In this document: piece by piece, positions 19,005-27,079 of the stretch
How the letters are laid out: each line of letters starts with the position of its first letter
Position numbering within the stretch: the stretch's first letter is position 1
From: Methylibium rhizosphaerae
GTDB taxonomy: Bacteria; Pseudomonadota; Gammaproteobacteria; Burkholderiales; Burkholderiaceae_C
Direction: 5' to 3'
DNA: 64,000 nucleotides
Assembly (NCBI RefSeq): GCF_006386545.1
Contig: NZ_SWAR01000006.1
Location: forward strand, 124,001-188,000
Notes under the pieces: generated by a model
Seen by the model: only the letters and a program-made list of their open reading frames with translations
Database searches by the model: none
What the model was told of the DNA's origin: nothing
Position numbers and translations under genes: made by a program

Positions 19005-20840
19005 CTAGCGCTGGATCTGGTACTGGGGCGATGCAAACACGAGCCAGGCCGCCTGCTTGACGCGGCTGGTCTTGTAGTGCGTCGGGCTGTTGGTCGGCGT
19101 GAACGCCTCGACCGCCTTGATCACCGATTCCCGCGTGCCGGCCGGCAGCGTGCGGCCGGTGGCGATGACCGACATGCGGTCCACCAGCTTGGGCACGTTG
19201 TCGGAGTCGGCTTCCCACACCGCCAGGCTCGACAGCTTGGTGCCGGTGGCGCCGGGCACGGTGTCCACGGGCGCGGAGCCGCCCCACCACAGCACGTAGT
19301 TGAGGAAGTTCAGGCGCGAGATGTGCGTGCTGGCGTTGTGGATGCCGAACTCGGGGCCGCGCAGCGAGGTGCCGGCGACCGGGTAGTCGGGCGGGTAGTA
19401 GTTGAAGACCGAAGGCGGACGGAACACGTGCTGCTGCAGCGTCTCGCCCCACCACCATGCGAACGGCTCACCGTCGGTGTAGCCACCGAGCAGGCGCAGC
19501 AGGCCGGTGAACATCAGCACCGGCTCGCGCAGCTTGCCGCCGCTGGCCGCGGGGGTCATGCTGAGCGCTTCCGGGTCGAGCAGCACCGCGGCCACGGTGG
19601 CGGCCAGGTCGCCGCGCTGGCCCGTGCCGAAGTTCTGGAACTTGCCGGCGGCAAACGCCTGCGCCACGCGCTGGGTGTAGGCGGGCGACGGGTTGCTCAT
19701 CACCAGGCGCTGAATCAGCTGGCGGCCGACGAAGGGCGCGATGTTCGGATGGTTCATCACGCTGTCGAGCACCTTCTCGAGCGCCGAATCGGGCGTGCTG
19801 CTGGCCGGCACGGTGACGCCGGAAAGCAGCGAACGCTGGGTGATGTCGTGGTACTTCTGGATGCCCACCATGTCGCCGCCGTAGTAACGGCAGTTGGCGC
19901 CCTGCGGCAGGCACAGGTTCCACGCGTTCTGGCCGCCGGCGGGGTAGGTCCAGCCGGTGAGCGCGTAGGCGTAGTTGCGCACCATCACGTTGTCGTACGT
20001 GGGGATGCACTTGCCGCCCTTGAGGGAGCCGTCCATGTTGAGCTCGCAGGTGCCGATCGAGAACAGCTGGAGCAACTCGCGTGCGTAGTTCTCGTTGGGC
20101 GCCGCCTTGTCGTTGTTGACGTTGTTCAGGAAGTCACCCATCAGCGGCGACAGCGTGGCCTTCTTGAGCACCGTGCGGTAGTTGCCGAAGGCGTTGTCCA
20201 GCAGGCTGTTGTGGTAATTGCGCCAGCCGTAGGTGCCGGAGACTTCGAGCGCGCTGATCACCACGATCTGCGACAGCGCATAGGCCACGCGCTGGCGCAG
20301 CTGGTCCGGCTGCGTCATCGCGTTGCGGTAGAAGTCCCACAGCAGCGGCTGCGTCGAGTACCAGTCGCGCCAGCAGTTGGCGCCCTTGTAGGCGTCCTGC
20401 TCGCACAGGCTGATGGTGGAGGTGTGGGTGTGGATGCGGCTGTCGCCGCCCAGGGTGTAGCGCGAGCTCTTCTTGAGCATCTGGCCTTCGATCCAGTCGG
20501 TCGCGCCGTAGCTTTCGATCTCCTTGACCACCGCCTCGGTGGCGCCGAAGGTGGCATGGCCGGCCAGGCGCGCGGCTTCGCCCGTGGTCATCCACGTCAC
20601 TTCACCAGCCGAATTGGTGGTGGCTTGCGAAGTCACCGTCGGCGTCGTGCCGACGGTCGCCGACGTTTCGGCAGTGGTGGCCGGGGCAGATGCCCCCGCG
20701 GCCGGGGTCGAACCGAGGTTGCTGCCTTGAGGGCCCTCGGAATTGCTCCCACCGCCGCCGCCACAAGCGGCCAGGGTCGCGAGCAACAGTGCAGAGAAAG
20801 TGCGCTGCGGCGAGCAACGCGCCAAATCCAACCGGGTCAT
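19005..20840 (-). CDS. DUF1800 lipoprotein
   Basis: A 611-residue protein with a lipoprotein signal (LLLATLAACGGGGG, Cys at the lipobox) followed by a low-complexity Ser/Thr/Ala/Gly linker, then the DUF1800 domain: RLAGHATFGATEAVV, RQRVAYALSQIVVIS, NENYARELLQLFSIGTCEL, MNHPNIAPFVGRQLIQRLV, GKLREPVLMFTGLLRLLGGY and FNYYPPDYPV. The start at 20840 (MTRLDLARCS) is preferred over an upstream in-frame start because it gives the lipoprotein leader. It is the first gene of the operon with the DUF1501 protein. The function of both is unknown; they are predicted envelope or surface proteins. Confidence 0.88.
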   Translation of the reverse strand: MTRLDLARCSPQRTFSALLLATLAACGGGGGSNSEGPQGSNLGSTPAAGASAPATTAETSATVGTTPTVTSQATTNSAGEVTWMTTGEAARLAGHATFGATEAVVKEIESYGATDWIEGQMLKKSSRYTLGGDSRIHTHTSTISLCEQDAYKGANCWRDWYSTQPLLWDFYRNAMTQPDQLRQRVAYALSQIVVISALEVSGTYGWRNYHNSLLDNAFGNYRTVLKKATLSPLMGDFLNNVNNDKAAPNENYARELLQLFSIGTCELNMDGSLKGGKCIPTYDNVMVRNYAYALTGWTYPAGGQNAWNLCLPQGANCRYYGGDMVGIQKYHDITQRSLLSGVTVPASSTPDSALEKVLDSVMNHPNIAPFVGRQLIQRLVMSNPSPAYTQRVAQAFAAGKFQNFGTGQRGDLAATVAAVLLDPEALSMTPAASGGKLREPVLMFTGLLRLLGGYTDGEPFAWWWGETLQQHVFRPPSVFNYYPPDYPVAGTSLRGPEFGIHNASTHISRLNFLNYVLWWGGSAPVDTVPGATGTKLSSLAVWEADSDNVPKLVDRMSVIATGRTLPAGTRESVIKAVEAFTPTNSPTHYKTSRVKQAAWLVFASPQYQIQR

Positions 20841-21456
20841 GGTCAAGTCCTGAAAGAAACTGGAGGAAGGCCATCCGGCGGGACCGGGGAGCTGACATGG
20901 GGTGTCGCAAGAGGTCACCGCGGACCGCTGCGGATGCGGTCAATCGCCTGTGCCGAAAAAAATGCAGGGTGCGTGCCGGCTGGGGCAGCTCTTACGCGTC
21001 GAAACAGCCCCGCAGGCCCAAGTGTGTGTAACGGTGAGCGGGCGCCCACTTTGCATTTTTTACCGGCCACTGATGCACTTGCTGCAAGCCGTGCTGCACT
21101 GCCGCGGAAAACCAGCATTCATGCGGCTTTGCGCCAAGACCGGCGGACGAGCGGGAGGGTGGTGGCGGCGTCCGGTCCCCACCGTTACAAATCTGCAGGC
21201 TATCGGTCCTGACACTTTGTGGCGGCGGCCCCTGCGGCCTTCGTCATGATTGACCGTCAGTGGGCGCTCGCATTTTTTGTCAGTGTCGACAATGTGTGCG
21301 CGTACTCTCTTATTTCGTCAACAGAATGTGTCCCCCGCAGCGCACACTTTTTGCCACTGCGGACCGGTTCTGAACGCGGCACCGACCCGGTGGAACCGCA
21401 TCGGGAACTTCCAGGCGGCTTCGGGCCAATGAGCATCACAGGCTGAATTTGTAACG
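20841..21456. other. 616-base non-coding region with inverted repeats
   Basis: No convincing gene is seen; the short open frames lack codon bias and ribosome sites. The region is less GC-rich than its surroundings. It holds a 9-bp inverted pair GTAACGGTG (21028-21036) / CACCGTTAC (21180-21188), an 8-bp pair GTGTGCGC (21294-21301) / GCGCACAC (21340-21347), and two GCATTTTTT tracts (from about 21052 and 21270). It must contain the promoters of the DUF1800 operon (minus) and the ECF sigma operon (plus), which I could not place. Confidence 0.6.
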
Positions 21457-22062
21457 ATGCTGCCCTTCGTGCCCTGGAGTCGCCAGACCCTTGCCGCAGA
21501 CGATCCGACGCTCGCGCACCGGGTGGCGCGGGGCGACCGCGACGCGCTGGCCACCGTCTATGCCCGGCATGCCGGCCCGGTGTACCGCTACGCGCTGGCG
21601 GTGTGCGGCAATGCGTCCTGGGCGGCCGACGCCACGCAGGACGCCTTCGTCGGCTTCGCCTCGCGCCCGCTCGGCTATGACGCGGCGGCCGGCCCGCTGG
21701 GCGCCTACCTGGCCGGCATGGCGCGCCACACCTTGCTGGGCCTGTGGCGGGGCGCGGGGCGGCTGGTGCCCGAAGACGAGGCCATGGCCGACGATGGACC
21801 CGACGTGCCGGCGGCAGAAGACCCGCAGGCGCTGCTGGTGCGGCGGCAGGACGAGGCCGCCCTGCATGGCGCCATCCAGGCGCTGCCCTGGCCGTTCCGT
21901 GAAGCCCTGGTGCTGGTGGACCTGCAGGAGCGGCCCTATGTGGAAGCTGCCCGCATCGCCGGCATCGAACTCAACACCTTGCGCACCCGCCTGTACCGGG
22001 CGCGCGCGCGGCTGGCCGTGCTGCTCGACCAGGGGCCGGCGCCCGACGGAGCCTCCCGATGA
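21457..22062 (+). CDS. ECF-type RNA polymerase sigma factor
   Basis: A 201-residue sigma-70 family protein with only regions 2 and 4. Region 2 has VARGDRDALATVYARHAGPVYRYAL and DATQDAFVGF. Region 4 has ALPWPFREALVLVDLQERPYVEAARIAGIELNTLRTRLYRARARL. There is no clear Shine-Dalgarno at the ATG at 21457. A GTG at 21469 is an alternative start. The stop overlaps the next gene by ATGA, and that gene encodes a single-TM protein, so this is a sigma/anti-sigma pair by context. The promoter motif it recognises is not evident. Confidence 0.88.
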   Translation: MLPFVPWSRQTLAADDPTLAHRVARGDRDALATVYARHAGPVYRYALAVCGNASWAADATQDAFVGFASRPLGYDAAAGPLGAYLAGMARHTLLGLWRGAGRLVPEDEAMADDGPDVPAAEDPQALLVRRQDEAALHGAIQALPWPFREALVLVDLQERPYVEAARIAGIELNTLRTRLYRARARLAVLLDQGPAPDGASR

Positions 22063-22553
22063 AGCCAATGAACCCGCAAGACGTATCGCTCGCCTCGTTG
22101 CTGGGCGAGGCCAGGGACGCGTTGGCGCGACACGAGCCGCCGCCTGCCGTCGCGCAAGCCATGTGGTCGGCCTTCGATGCGCGCCTGTCGCCGGTCCTTG
22201 CGCCGCGGCGCGGGCCTCGCATCGCCGCGGCCTGCGGCTGGACGCTGGGCGCCGCATTGGCGATGGCCTCGGTGGCCGCGCTGCTGGTCGACCCGCGCCC
22301 ACCCGAGGCGGACACCACGCGCGCCATCGCCACGACCTTCCTGCCGGTGGCCGCGCCGGAACGCTGGCGCGAGTTCAGCGAAGCGCCCGACGTGCAGCGC
22401 GCCGCCTGGGTGGTGGACGCCGAACTGCCGCGCGCCAGCCTGGCCGGCATGGGCCTGCCCTACGACCCTGCCCGCGCGGCCGAGCCGGTGCGCGCCGAAC
22501 TGCTGCTGCACCCGGCGGGCGACGTGCTCGCGGTGCGCTTCGTCAGTGAATGA
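22059..22553 (+). CDS. Probable membrane anti-sigma factor
   Basis: A 164-residue protein with one predicted TM segment (about residues 48-69: AAACGWTLGAALAMASVAALLV). It has a short cytoplasmic N-terminal part and a periplasmic C-terminal part of about 95 residues. There is no zinc-binding HxxxCxxC signature, so it is not a typical ZAS anti-sigma factor. The assignment rests on topology and on the 4-base overlap with the sigma gene. I recognise no other domain; a regulatory or sensing membrane protein remains possible. Confidence 0.6.
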   Translation: MKPMNPQDVSLASLLGEARDALARHEPPPAVAQAMWSAFDARLSPVLAPRRGPRIAAACGWTLGAALAMASVAALLVDPRPPEADTTRAIATTFLPVAAPERWREFSEAPDVQRAAWVVDAELPRASLAGMGLPYDPARAAEPVRAELLLHPAGDVLAVRFVSE

Positions 22554-22571
22554 ACCGTGAAGGAGCCGACG

Positions 22572-23660
22572 ATGAACAACCGCACCTTGCTGCCGCCGCT
22601 GGCGCTGATGGCCGGCCTGCTGTGGAGTGCCGCCGCCGCGGGGCAGGAGCACGACGTGCTCCTCGCGCAAGCGCCCGCTCCGGTGGAAGACACCTTCACC
22701 TTCGCGGCCAGCGAGATGGGCGCCGAACGCATCGTGAAGGGCGCACCCTATTGCGCCGACGCGATGCACGAGCACATCCAGACGCTGGCCGATGGCAACC
22801 GCATCGTGCGGCGCCAGGTCACCAGGCTCTGCCGCGACGGCGAAGGGCGCACCCGCCAGGACACCGAACGCGACGGCAGCAAGCGGGTGTACCTCAACGA
22901 CCCGGTGGCGCGCGAGCGCTGGCTGCTCGACCCCGAGCGCAGGACCGCCACCCGCCTGGGTTCGCGCGGCCCGGGCGAGCTGCTGCCGCCGCTGCCCGAT
23001 GCGTCGACCTGGCGCGAGTACAGCGAACGCATGCGCGAATTCGCCGAGCACATGCGTGAATGGGGCCGCGAGTTCGGCGGTCGCATGCGCGAATGGGGGC
23101 GCAGCCTGCCGCACGGCGAAGCGGAACCTTCGGACATGAGTGCGCCCCTGCCACCCCAGCCACCCGCGCCAGCCTGGATCGGGCCGGGCCGGCTGCCGCA
23201 CGACGGCGAGTTGCAGGTGCGGGTGCTCCGGCTCGACGGCGGCGAAGCCGCGGTCCCCCCCGGGGGCCCTGCGTGGAGCCTGCCGCTGCCGCAAGGCATC
23301 GCGCTGCGTTCGCAGATACTGGCGCCGCGCGGACCCGGGGTCAGCACGTCGCTGGGCAGCAAGGACATGGAAGGCGTGCGCGTCAACGGAGAGCGAACCA
23401 CCTGGACCATCGAGGCCGGCAAGCTCGGCAATGAAAAGCCCATCGTCATCACCCGGGAGGTGTGGACCTCGCCGGAGCTGATGCTCACCGTGTATTCGCG
23501 CGACTTCGATCCGCGCAGCGCCGAGGTGGTGTACCGGCTGACGAAACTCAGGCGGGGCGAGCCCGATGCGGCGCTGATGCGCGTGCCGGCCGACTACGAC
23601 GTGCGCGGCGCTCGCAGGACGGGCCCGAAGGCGCCCGCGGCGCCGGCGCCGAAGGGCTGA
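22572..23660 (+). CDS. Exported protein of the sigma/anti-sigma operon
   Basis: A 362-residue protein with a signal peptide (LALMAGLLWSAAAAGQ). The next part, VKGAPYCADAMHEHIQTLAD then GNRIVRR...RDGEGRTRQD, resembles a conserved but uncharacterised segment often found in exported proteins near ECF sigma genes (from memory). Residues about 135-180 hold a charged repeat (MREFAEHMREWGREFGGRMREWGRS), followed by a Pro-rich linker. The ATG at 22572 has AAGGAG at 22560-22565. It lies 18 bases after the anti-sigma-like gene and is probably co-transcribed. It may be the sensor or an effector of the sigma system; the function is unknown. Confidence 0.7.
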   Translation: MNNRTLLPPLALMAGLLWSAAAAGQEHDVLLAQAPAPVEDTFTFAASEMGAERIVKGAPYCADAMHEHIQTLADGNRIVRRQVTRLCRDGEGRTRQDTERDGSKRVYLNDPVARERWLLDPERRTATRLGSRGPGELLPPLPDASTWREYSERMREFAEHMREWGREFGGRMREWGRSLPHGEAEPSDMSAPLPPQPPAPAWIGPGRLPHDGELQVRVLRLDGGEAAVPPGGPAWSLPLPQGIALRSQILAPRGPGVSTSLGSKDMEGVRVNGERTTWTIEAGKLGNEKPIVITREVWTSPELMLTVYSRDFDPRSAEVVYRLTKLRRGEPDAALMRVPADYDVRGARRTGPKAPAAPAPKG

Positions 23661-23670
23661 AGCGCTCGCC

Positions 23671-24591
23671 TCAGGCGGCGTCGCGGACGATCCGGCCGTC
23701 GGAGGCCAGCGCGCCGCCCTGCACCAGTTCGTCGACGAAACGCCGGCTCCAGTCGCGCGGCGCTTCCCGCGGGCCCTGCCGCTCATGCACCCCCAGCAGC
23801 AGCGGCGTGCCTGCGCACCAGTCGAGCAGCTCGGCCAGCGCTTGCTCGCGCACTTCCATCAGGTGGTACTTGATGAGCACCTTCACCGCATGGCGGGCAT
23901 GCCGCGCCGGGTCGGCGCGCAGTGCGGCCAGGCGCGCCCGGGCGCGCTGCAGGGCGCCGGCCACGTCGGAGAACGGCGCACCGTGGCCCGGCACGACCCA
24001 CTGGACCGGCAGGCGCTCGATCAGGTCGAGCACCGCGGCCACGTCGTCGAAGGCCGGTTCGCCCTCGAGCTCGGGGAACACGACGCCGAAGCCGTTCTCC
24101 CACAGCGCGTCGGCCGAAACCAGCAGGCCGTGTTGCGCATCGAAGAGCATCACCGACTCGGGGTCGTGGCCGGGAGCGGCGATCACCTCGAAGCGACGGG
24201 TGCCGGCCTGCAGCATGTCGCCCGGCGCGATGCCGGCGCACGGCGAGAAGCGCTCGCAGAGCTGCCCGGTGGCGCGGTAGGAGAGGGCGTTCTCGTCCCA
24301 GCGGCTGGCCGCTTCCCATGAGGCGCGCGGTACGTGGGCCGACACGCCGAAGGCCCGCTCGATCGCCGCATTGCCGCCGCAGTGGTCGGAGTGGAGGTGG
24401 GTGTTGACCACGCGGCCGAGCGGCCGGTCGCCAAGGGCGCGGCGCAGCAGCTCGATCGTCTGCGCGGCGTGCACGCAATGGCCGGTGTCGACGAGCAGGG
24501 CGCCTGCGTCGTCGTCATGCACCAGCAGGTTGTTCGAGGACAGCCAGCCGCGCTCGAAGACCGCAAGCCCCTGGAACGCCGGAACGTTCAC
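23671..24591 (-). CDS. MBL-fold metallo-hydrolase
   Basis: A 306-residue metallo-beta-lactamase-fold hydrolase. The metal-binding motif is NTHLHSDHCGGN (HxHxDH), with further ligands in APGHDPESV, SADALW and VPGHG. The GTG at 24591 overlaps the TGA of the upstream YceI gene (GTGA), which decides the start and indicates translational coupling. Substrate unknown. In other bacteria MBL-fold proteins of this kind act on thioesters or lactones. Here the association with YceI and cytochrome b561 genes suggests envelope redox or lipid metabolism (inference). Confidence 0.85.
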   Translation of the reverse strand: MNVPAFQGLAVFERGWLSSNNLLVHDDDAGALLVDTGHCVHAAQTIELLRRALGDRPLGRVVNTHLHSDHCGGNAAIERAFGVSAHVPRASWEAASRWDENALSYRATGQLCERFSPCAGIAPGDMLQAGTRRFEVIAAPGHDPESVMLFDAQHGLLVSADALWENGFGVVFPELEGEPAFDDVAAVLDLIERLPVQWVVPGHGAPFSDVAGALQRARARLAALRADPARHARHAVKVLIKYHLMEVREQALAELLDWCAGTPLLLGVHERQGPREAPRDWSRRFVDELVQGGALASDGRIVRDAA

Positions 24592-25223
24592 TGCGGCACA
24601 CCCCCGCGTATGCCTTCCACCTGCACCAGCAGCTTCACCTCGTCGGCCACCAGCGGCAGCGCGAGCGTCATGCCGAAGTCGCTGCGCTTGAGCGTGGCCT
24701 CGAAGTCGCCGCCGCACACCTCGCGCTGGAACAGCGGGTTCAGGCCGCAGCGCCAGCGGGTGGCGCGCAGGGTGAGCGGCTGGCTCACGCCGCGCAGCGT
24801 GAATTCGCCGTGCACCTGCTTCGGCATCTCGCCTTCAAAGGTGGCGCGGCGCGCCACGAACCAGGCCTGCGGGTGTTCCTTGGTGTTCAGCAGGCTCGCG
24901 CCCTTGAGCACCGCGTCGAACGGCGCCGAGCCGGTGCTGATGGAATCGGTGGCGACGGTGATGCCGATGTCGAGGGACTTTTCCTTCGGATCGAAGCTCA
25001 CGGTGCCTTCGAGCTTGTCGAAGCGGCCGCGCGACGTGGAGGTGGCCATGTGCAGCACCTCCCAATGCACGAAGGTGTGGGTCAGGTCCAGGCCGTAGCT
25101 CACCGGCTCTGCATGGACCTGCGGGGCCACGCCCAGCAGCGCGAGGGCCCAGGCGGCGGGGAGGGTGAAGCGTCGTCGGGCGGCAGCAGGCATGGGCGGC
25201 ATTTTCACGGGTGGATGGCGCAT
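24588..25223 (-). CDS. YceI-family periplasmic protein (copy 1)
   Basis: A 211-residue exported protein of the YceI lipocalin-like family, which binds polyprenyl lipids such as octaprenyl in known structures. After a signal peptide (AAWALALLGVAPQVHA) come YGLDLTHTFVHWEVLH, TSRGRFDKLEGTVSFDP, FDAVLKGASLLNTKEHP, GVSQPLTLRATR and REVCGGDFEATLKRSDFGM. The start at 25223 has GGAG upstream; ATGs at 25202 and 25193 are alternatives. It is coupled to the downstream hydrolase gene. It is clearly paralogous to the YceI gene at 25.8-26.4 kb, sharing REVCGGDFE. Confidence 0.88.
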   Translation of the reverse strand: MRHPPVKMPPMPAAARRRFTLPAAWALALLGVAPQVHAEPVSYGLDLTHTFVHWEVLHMATSTSRGRFDKLEGTVSFDPKEKSLDIGITVATDSISTGSAPFDAVLKGASLLNTKEHPQAWFVARRATFEGEMPKQVHGEFTLRGVSQPLTLRATRWRCGLNPLFQREVCGGDFEATLKRSDFGMTLALPLVADEVKLLVQVEGIRGGVPQ

Positions 25224-25381
25224 GACGGGGCGCTCCGCGCGCAGGCGTCGCCCCCTCGGTCGGGTGTCATGCCCCGCGCAGGGGCGGCAAGCGTGACAAA
25301 GCACCAGGACCCCGAGCCGGTCCGCAGATACATTTGGATGCAATTGCTGCGCCGCGGCGGTTTTTCGAGGAGGGCTGCACG

Positions 25382-25786
25382 ATGTCTCGCTTATCGATCG
25401 AGTGGGCCACCCTGTTGGGTCTGGCCTGCCTGGCCCTGATGGTCCTGCAATGGTGGTGGCAGCGCCGCACGCACGGCCGCAGCCTCTCGCGTCAGCAGCA
25501 CCGGCATGTGCAGCAGCTTCAGAACGTGAGCCGCAACCTCGACCAGGCCAAGCGCCAGATTGAGCAGTTGCAGCACGACCTGGCCGCCGCACGGCTGCAG
25601 CTCAAGCGGGTGTCCAGCCATGCCGTCATCGTGCAGCAGCAGGCCAGCGCCCGCGCCGCCTTGCAGCGCACGCTCGATGAGGCGGCCGAGGCCACCGCAG
25701 CGCGGCGACTGCCGCCGGACGGCTTTGCCGACACGCTGCCGTCGCCGCAATACCCGGAATACCTCGCGTTGCTGACGAACCGCTGA
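25382..25786 (+). CDS. Small membrane-anchored coiled-coil protein
   Basis: A 134-residue protein. A TM anchor lies at about residues 7-23 (WATLLGLACLALMVLQWWW), followed by a basic stretch and a heptad-like helical region (QNVSRNLDQAKRQIEQLQHD and on to residue 100), then a short C-terminal tail. The ATG at 25382 has GAGGAG upstream. No family was recognised. It stands on the plus strand between two minus-strand YceI genes and is convergent with the second. It is likely real because of the ribosome site, codon bias and clear topology. Confidence 0.7.
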   Translation: MSRLSIEWATLLGLACLALMVLQWWWQRRTHGRSLSRQQHRHVQQLQNVSRNLDQAKRQIEQLQHDLAAARLQLKRVSSHAVIVQQQASARAALQRTLDEAAEATAARRLPPDGFADTLPSPQYPEYLALLTNR

Positions 25787-25794
25787 GGATGCAT

Positions 25795-25819
25795 CCCCCG
25801 GCCGACGGGCGACCGGGGG
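25795..25819. terminator. Hairpin between convergent genes
   Basis: CCCCCGG (25795-25801) pairs with CCGGGGG (25813-25819) across an 11-base loop. It lies in the 43-base gap between the small coiled-coil gene and the YceI copy 2 stop. There is no T-tract, so efficiency is uncertain. Confidence 0.4.
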
Positions 25820-25829
25820 GCGACTGGCG

Positions 25830-26396
25830 TTACTGCTTGACCGCCTCGACCTGCACGATCAGCTTCACGGCGTCGGGCATGCCCATGTTCAGGCCCCAGC
25901 CCATGCCCCACTGGCTGCGGGCGATGGTGGTCTCGAAGTCGCCGCCGCAGACCTCGCGCTTGAGCATCGGGTTCTGGTAGCAGTTGAAGTTGCTGGCCTT
26001 CAGCGTGACCGGGTTGGTCTTGCCCAGCAGGGTGAGCATGCCGGTCACTTCGCTGACCTTGTCGCCGCTGAAGACGAACTTGTCGGCCACGAACTTGGCG
26101 GTCGGGTATTCGGCGACGTTGAAGAAGTCCTTGCTCTTCAGGTGACCGTCGAACGGGCCGGTGCCGGTGTTGATGGAGGTGGTGTCGAGCGTGAGCTCCA
26201 CCTTGCCGGTCTTGGCGGCGCGGTCGAACTGCACCGTGCCTTCCTTCTTGTCGAAGCGGCCGCGGTTGGTGGACGTGCCGAAGTGCGGCACTTCGAAGGT
26301 CACGAAGGTATGCGTCGGGTCGATGGCATAGGTGCTGGCCTGGGCGCTGCCGAACGTGGCGACGAGTGCGGCGGAGACGGCGAGGGTACGGATCAC
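25830..26396 (-). CDS. YceI-family periplasmic protein (copy 2)
   Basis: A 188-residue exported YceI protein. The signal peptide (LAVSAALVATFGSAQA) is followed by STYAIDPTHTFVTFEVPHFG, TNRGRFDKKEGTVQFDRA, FDGHLKSKDFFNVAEYP, GMLTLLGKTNPVTLKA and REVCGGDFETTIARSQWGM. The length matches E. coli YceI. It lies downstream of a third YceI gene and a cytochrome b561 gene on the same strand. This resembles the yceJ-yceI operon of E. coli, where the b-type cytochrome and YceI are co-transcribed. Confidence 0.93.
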   Translation of the reverse strand: MIRTLAVSAALVATFGSAQASTYAIDPTHTFVTFEVPHFGTSTNRGRFDKKEGTVQFDRAAKTGKVELTLDTTSINTGTGPFDGHLKSKDFFNVAEYPTAKFVADKFVFSGDKVSEVTGMLTLLGKTNPVTLKASNFNCYQNPMLKREVCGGDFETTIARSQWGMGWGLNMGMPDAVKLIVQVEAVKQ

Positions 26397-26463
26397 TGGG
26401 GGCTCCTTGGGTGAGTGCTGGTTGAGTGACTCGGGTTGAGGGGAACAGCAGGAACGAAACGGG

Positions 26464-27045
26464 TCACAACGGACCCAGGCCGGTCAGCGCAAGCTTGAAC
26501 TTCACCTGCACGTCGTTGGCCACCATCGAGGTGTCGGCCCATTCGCCTTCACCGATCTTGAAATCGAGCCGCTTGATGGCGAAGCTGCCGACCGCCGTGC
26601 TGCCGCCATTGGCCTGCGTCAGGGCCACAGGCACCACCAGGTCGCGCGCATTGCCCTTGATGCTGAGCTTGCCGGCCACTTCGAACTTGCCCGGGCCCAC
26701 GCTCTTGATGGCGGTGGACTGGAAGGTGGCCTGCGGGAACTTGGGGACGTTGAACCAGGTGGGCTTCACCAGTTCGGCTTCGGTCTCGGGAGCGCCCAGC
26801 GCCGCGCTGCCGAGGTCGATGGAAAACGCCACCTTGCCGGTCTCGGGCTTCTTCGGGTCGAAGGCGATCTGCGCATCGAACTTCTTGAAGCGGCCTTCGA
26901 CCGGCACACCCATCTGCTTGCTCACGAAGACGATCTCGCTCTGGGCCGGCACCAGCCTGGCGGGGGTCTGGGCGCAGGCAGGGCCGGCGGCCACCAGCAC
27001 GGCGGCTGCGGCAACGGAGGCAAACGCGGTCGAGAGGGTTTTCAT
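26464..27045 (-). CDS. YceI-family periplasmic protein (copy 3)
   Basis: A 193-residue exported YceI-family protein that differs more from the other two copies. The signal peptide ends near GPACAQ, and the mature part starts ARLVPAQSEIVFVSKQMGVP. It then has VEGRFKKFDAQIAFDPKKPE, FNVPKFPQATFQSTAI, GKLSIKGNARDLVVPVALT and FAIKRLDFKIGEGEWAD. It lacks the REVCGGDFE segment of copies 1 and 2. It sits between the cytochrome b561 gene (34 bases away) and copy 2 (67 bases away) and is probably in one operon with them. Confidence 0.92.
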   Translation of the reverse strand: MKTLSTAFASVAAAAVLVAAGPACAQTPARLVPAQSEIVFVSKQMGVPVEGRFKKFDAQIAFDPKKPETGKVAFSIDLGSAALGAPETEAELVKPTWFNVPKFPQATFQSTAIKSVGPGKFEVAGKLSIKGNARDLVVPVALTQANGGSTAVGSFAIKRLDFKIGEGEWADTSMVANDVQVKFKLALTGLGPL

Positions 27046-27079
27046 CGGAATCCTTGGAGGCAGGTTTCGGTTGGTCGAG

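Noticed and set aside
21443-21460. TGTAACG near the sigma start as its own -35 element
   Set aside because: It overlaps the start codon region, so it cannot drive the annotated gene, and no consistent -10 was found for the other TGTAACG copies.
23671-24591. The MBL-fold protein as PhnP
   Set aside because: It is longer, lies far from phn genes, and is coupled to a YceI gene; the motif pattern is of a general MBL hydrolase.
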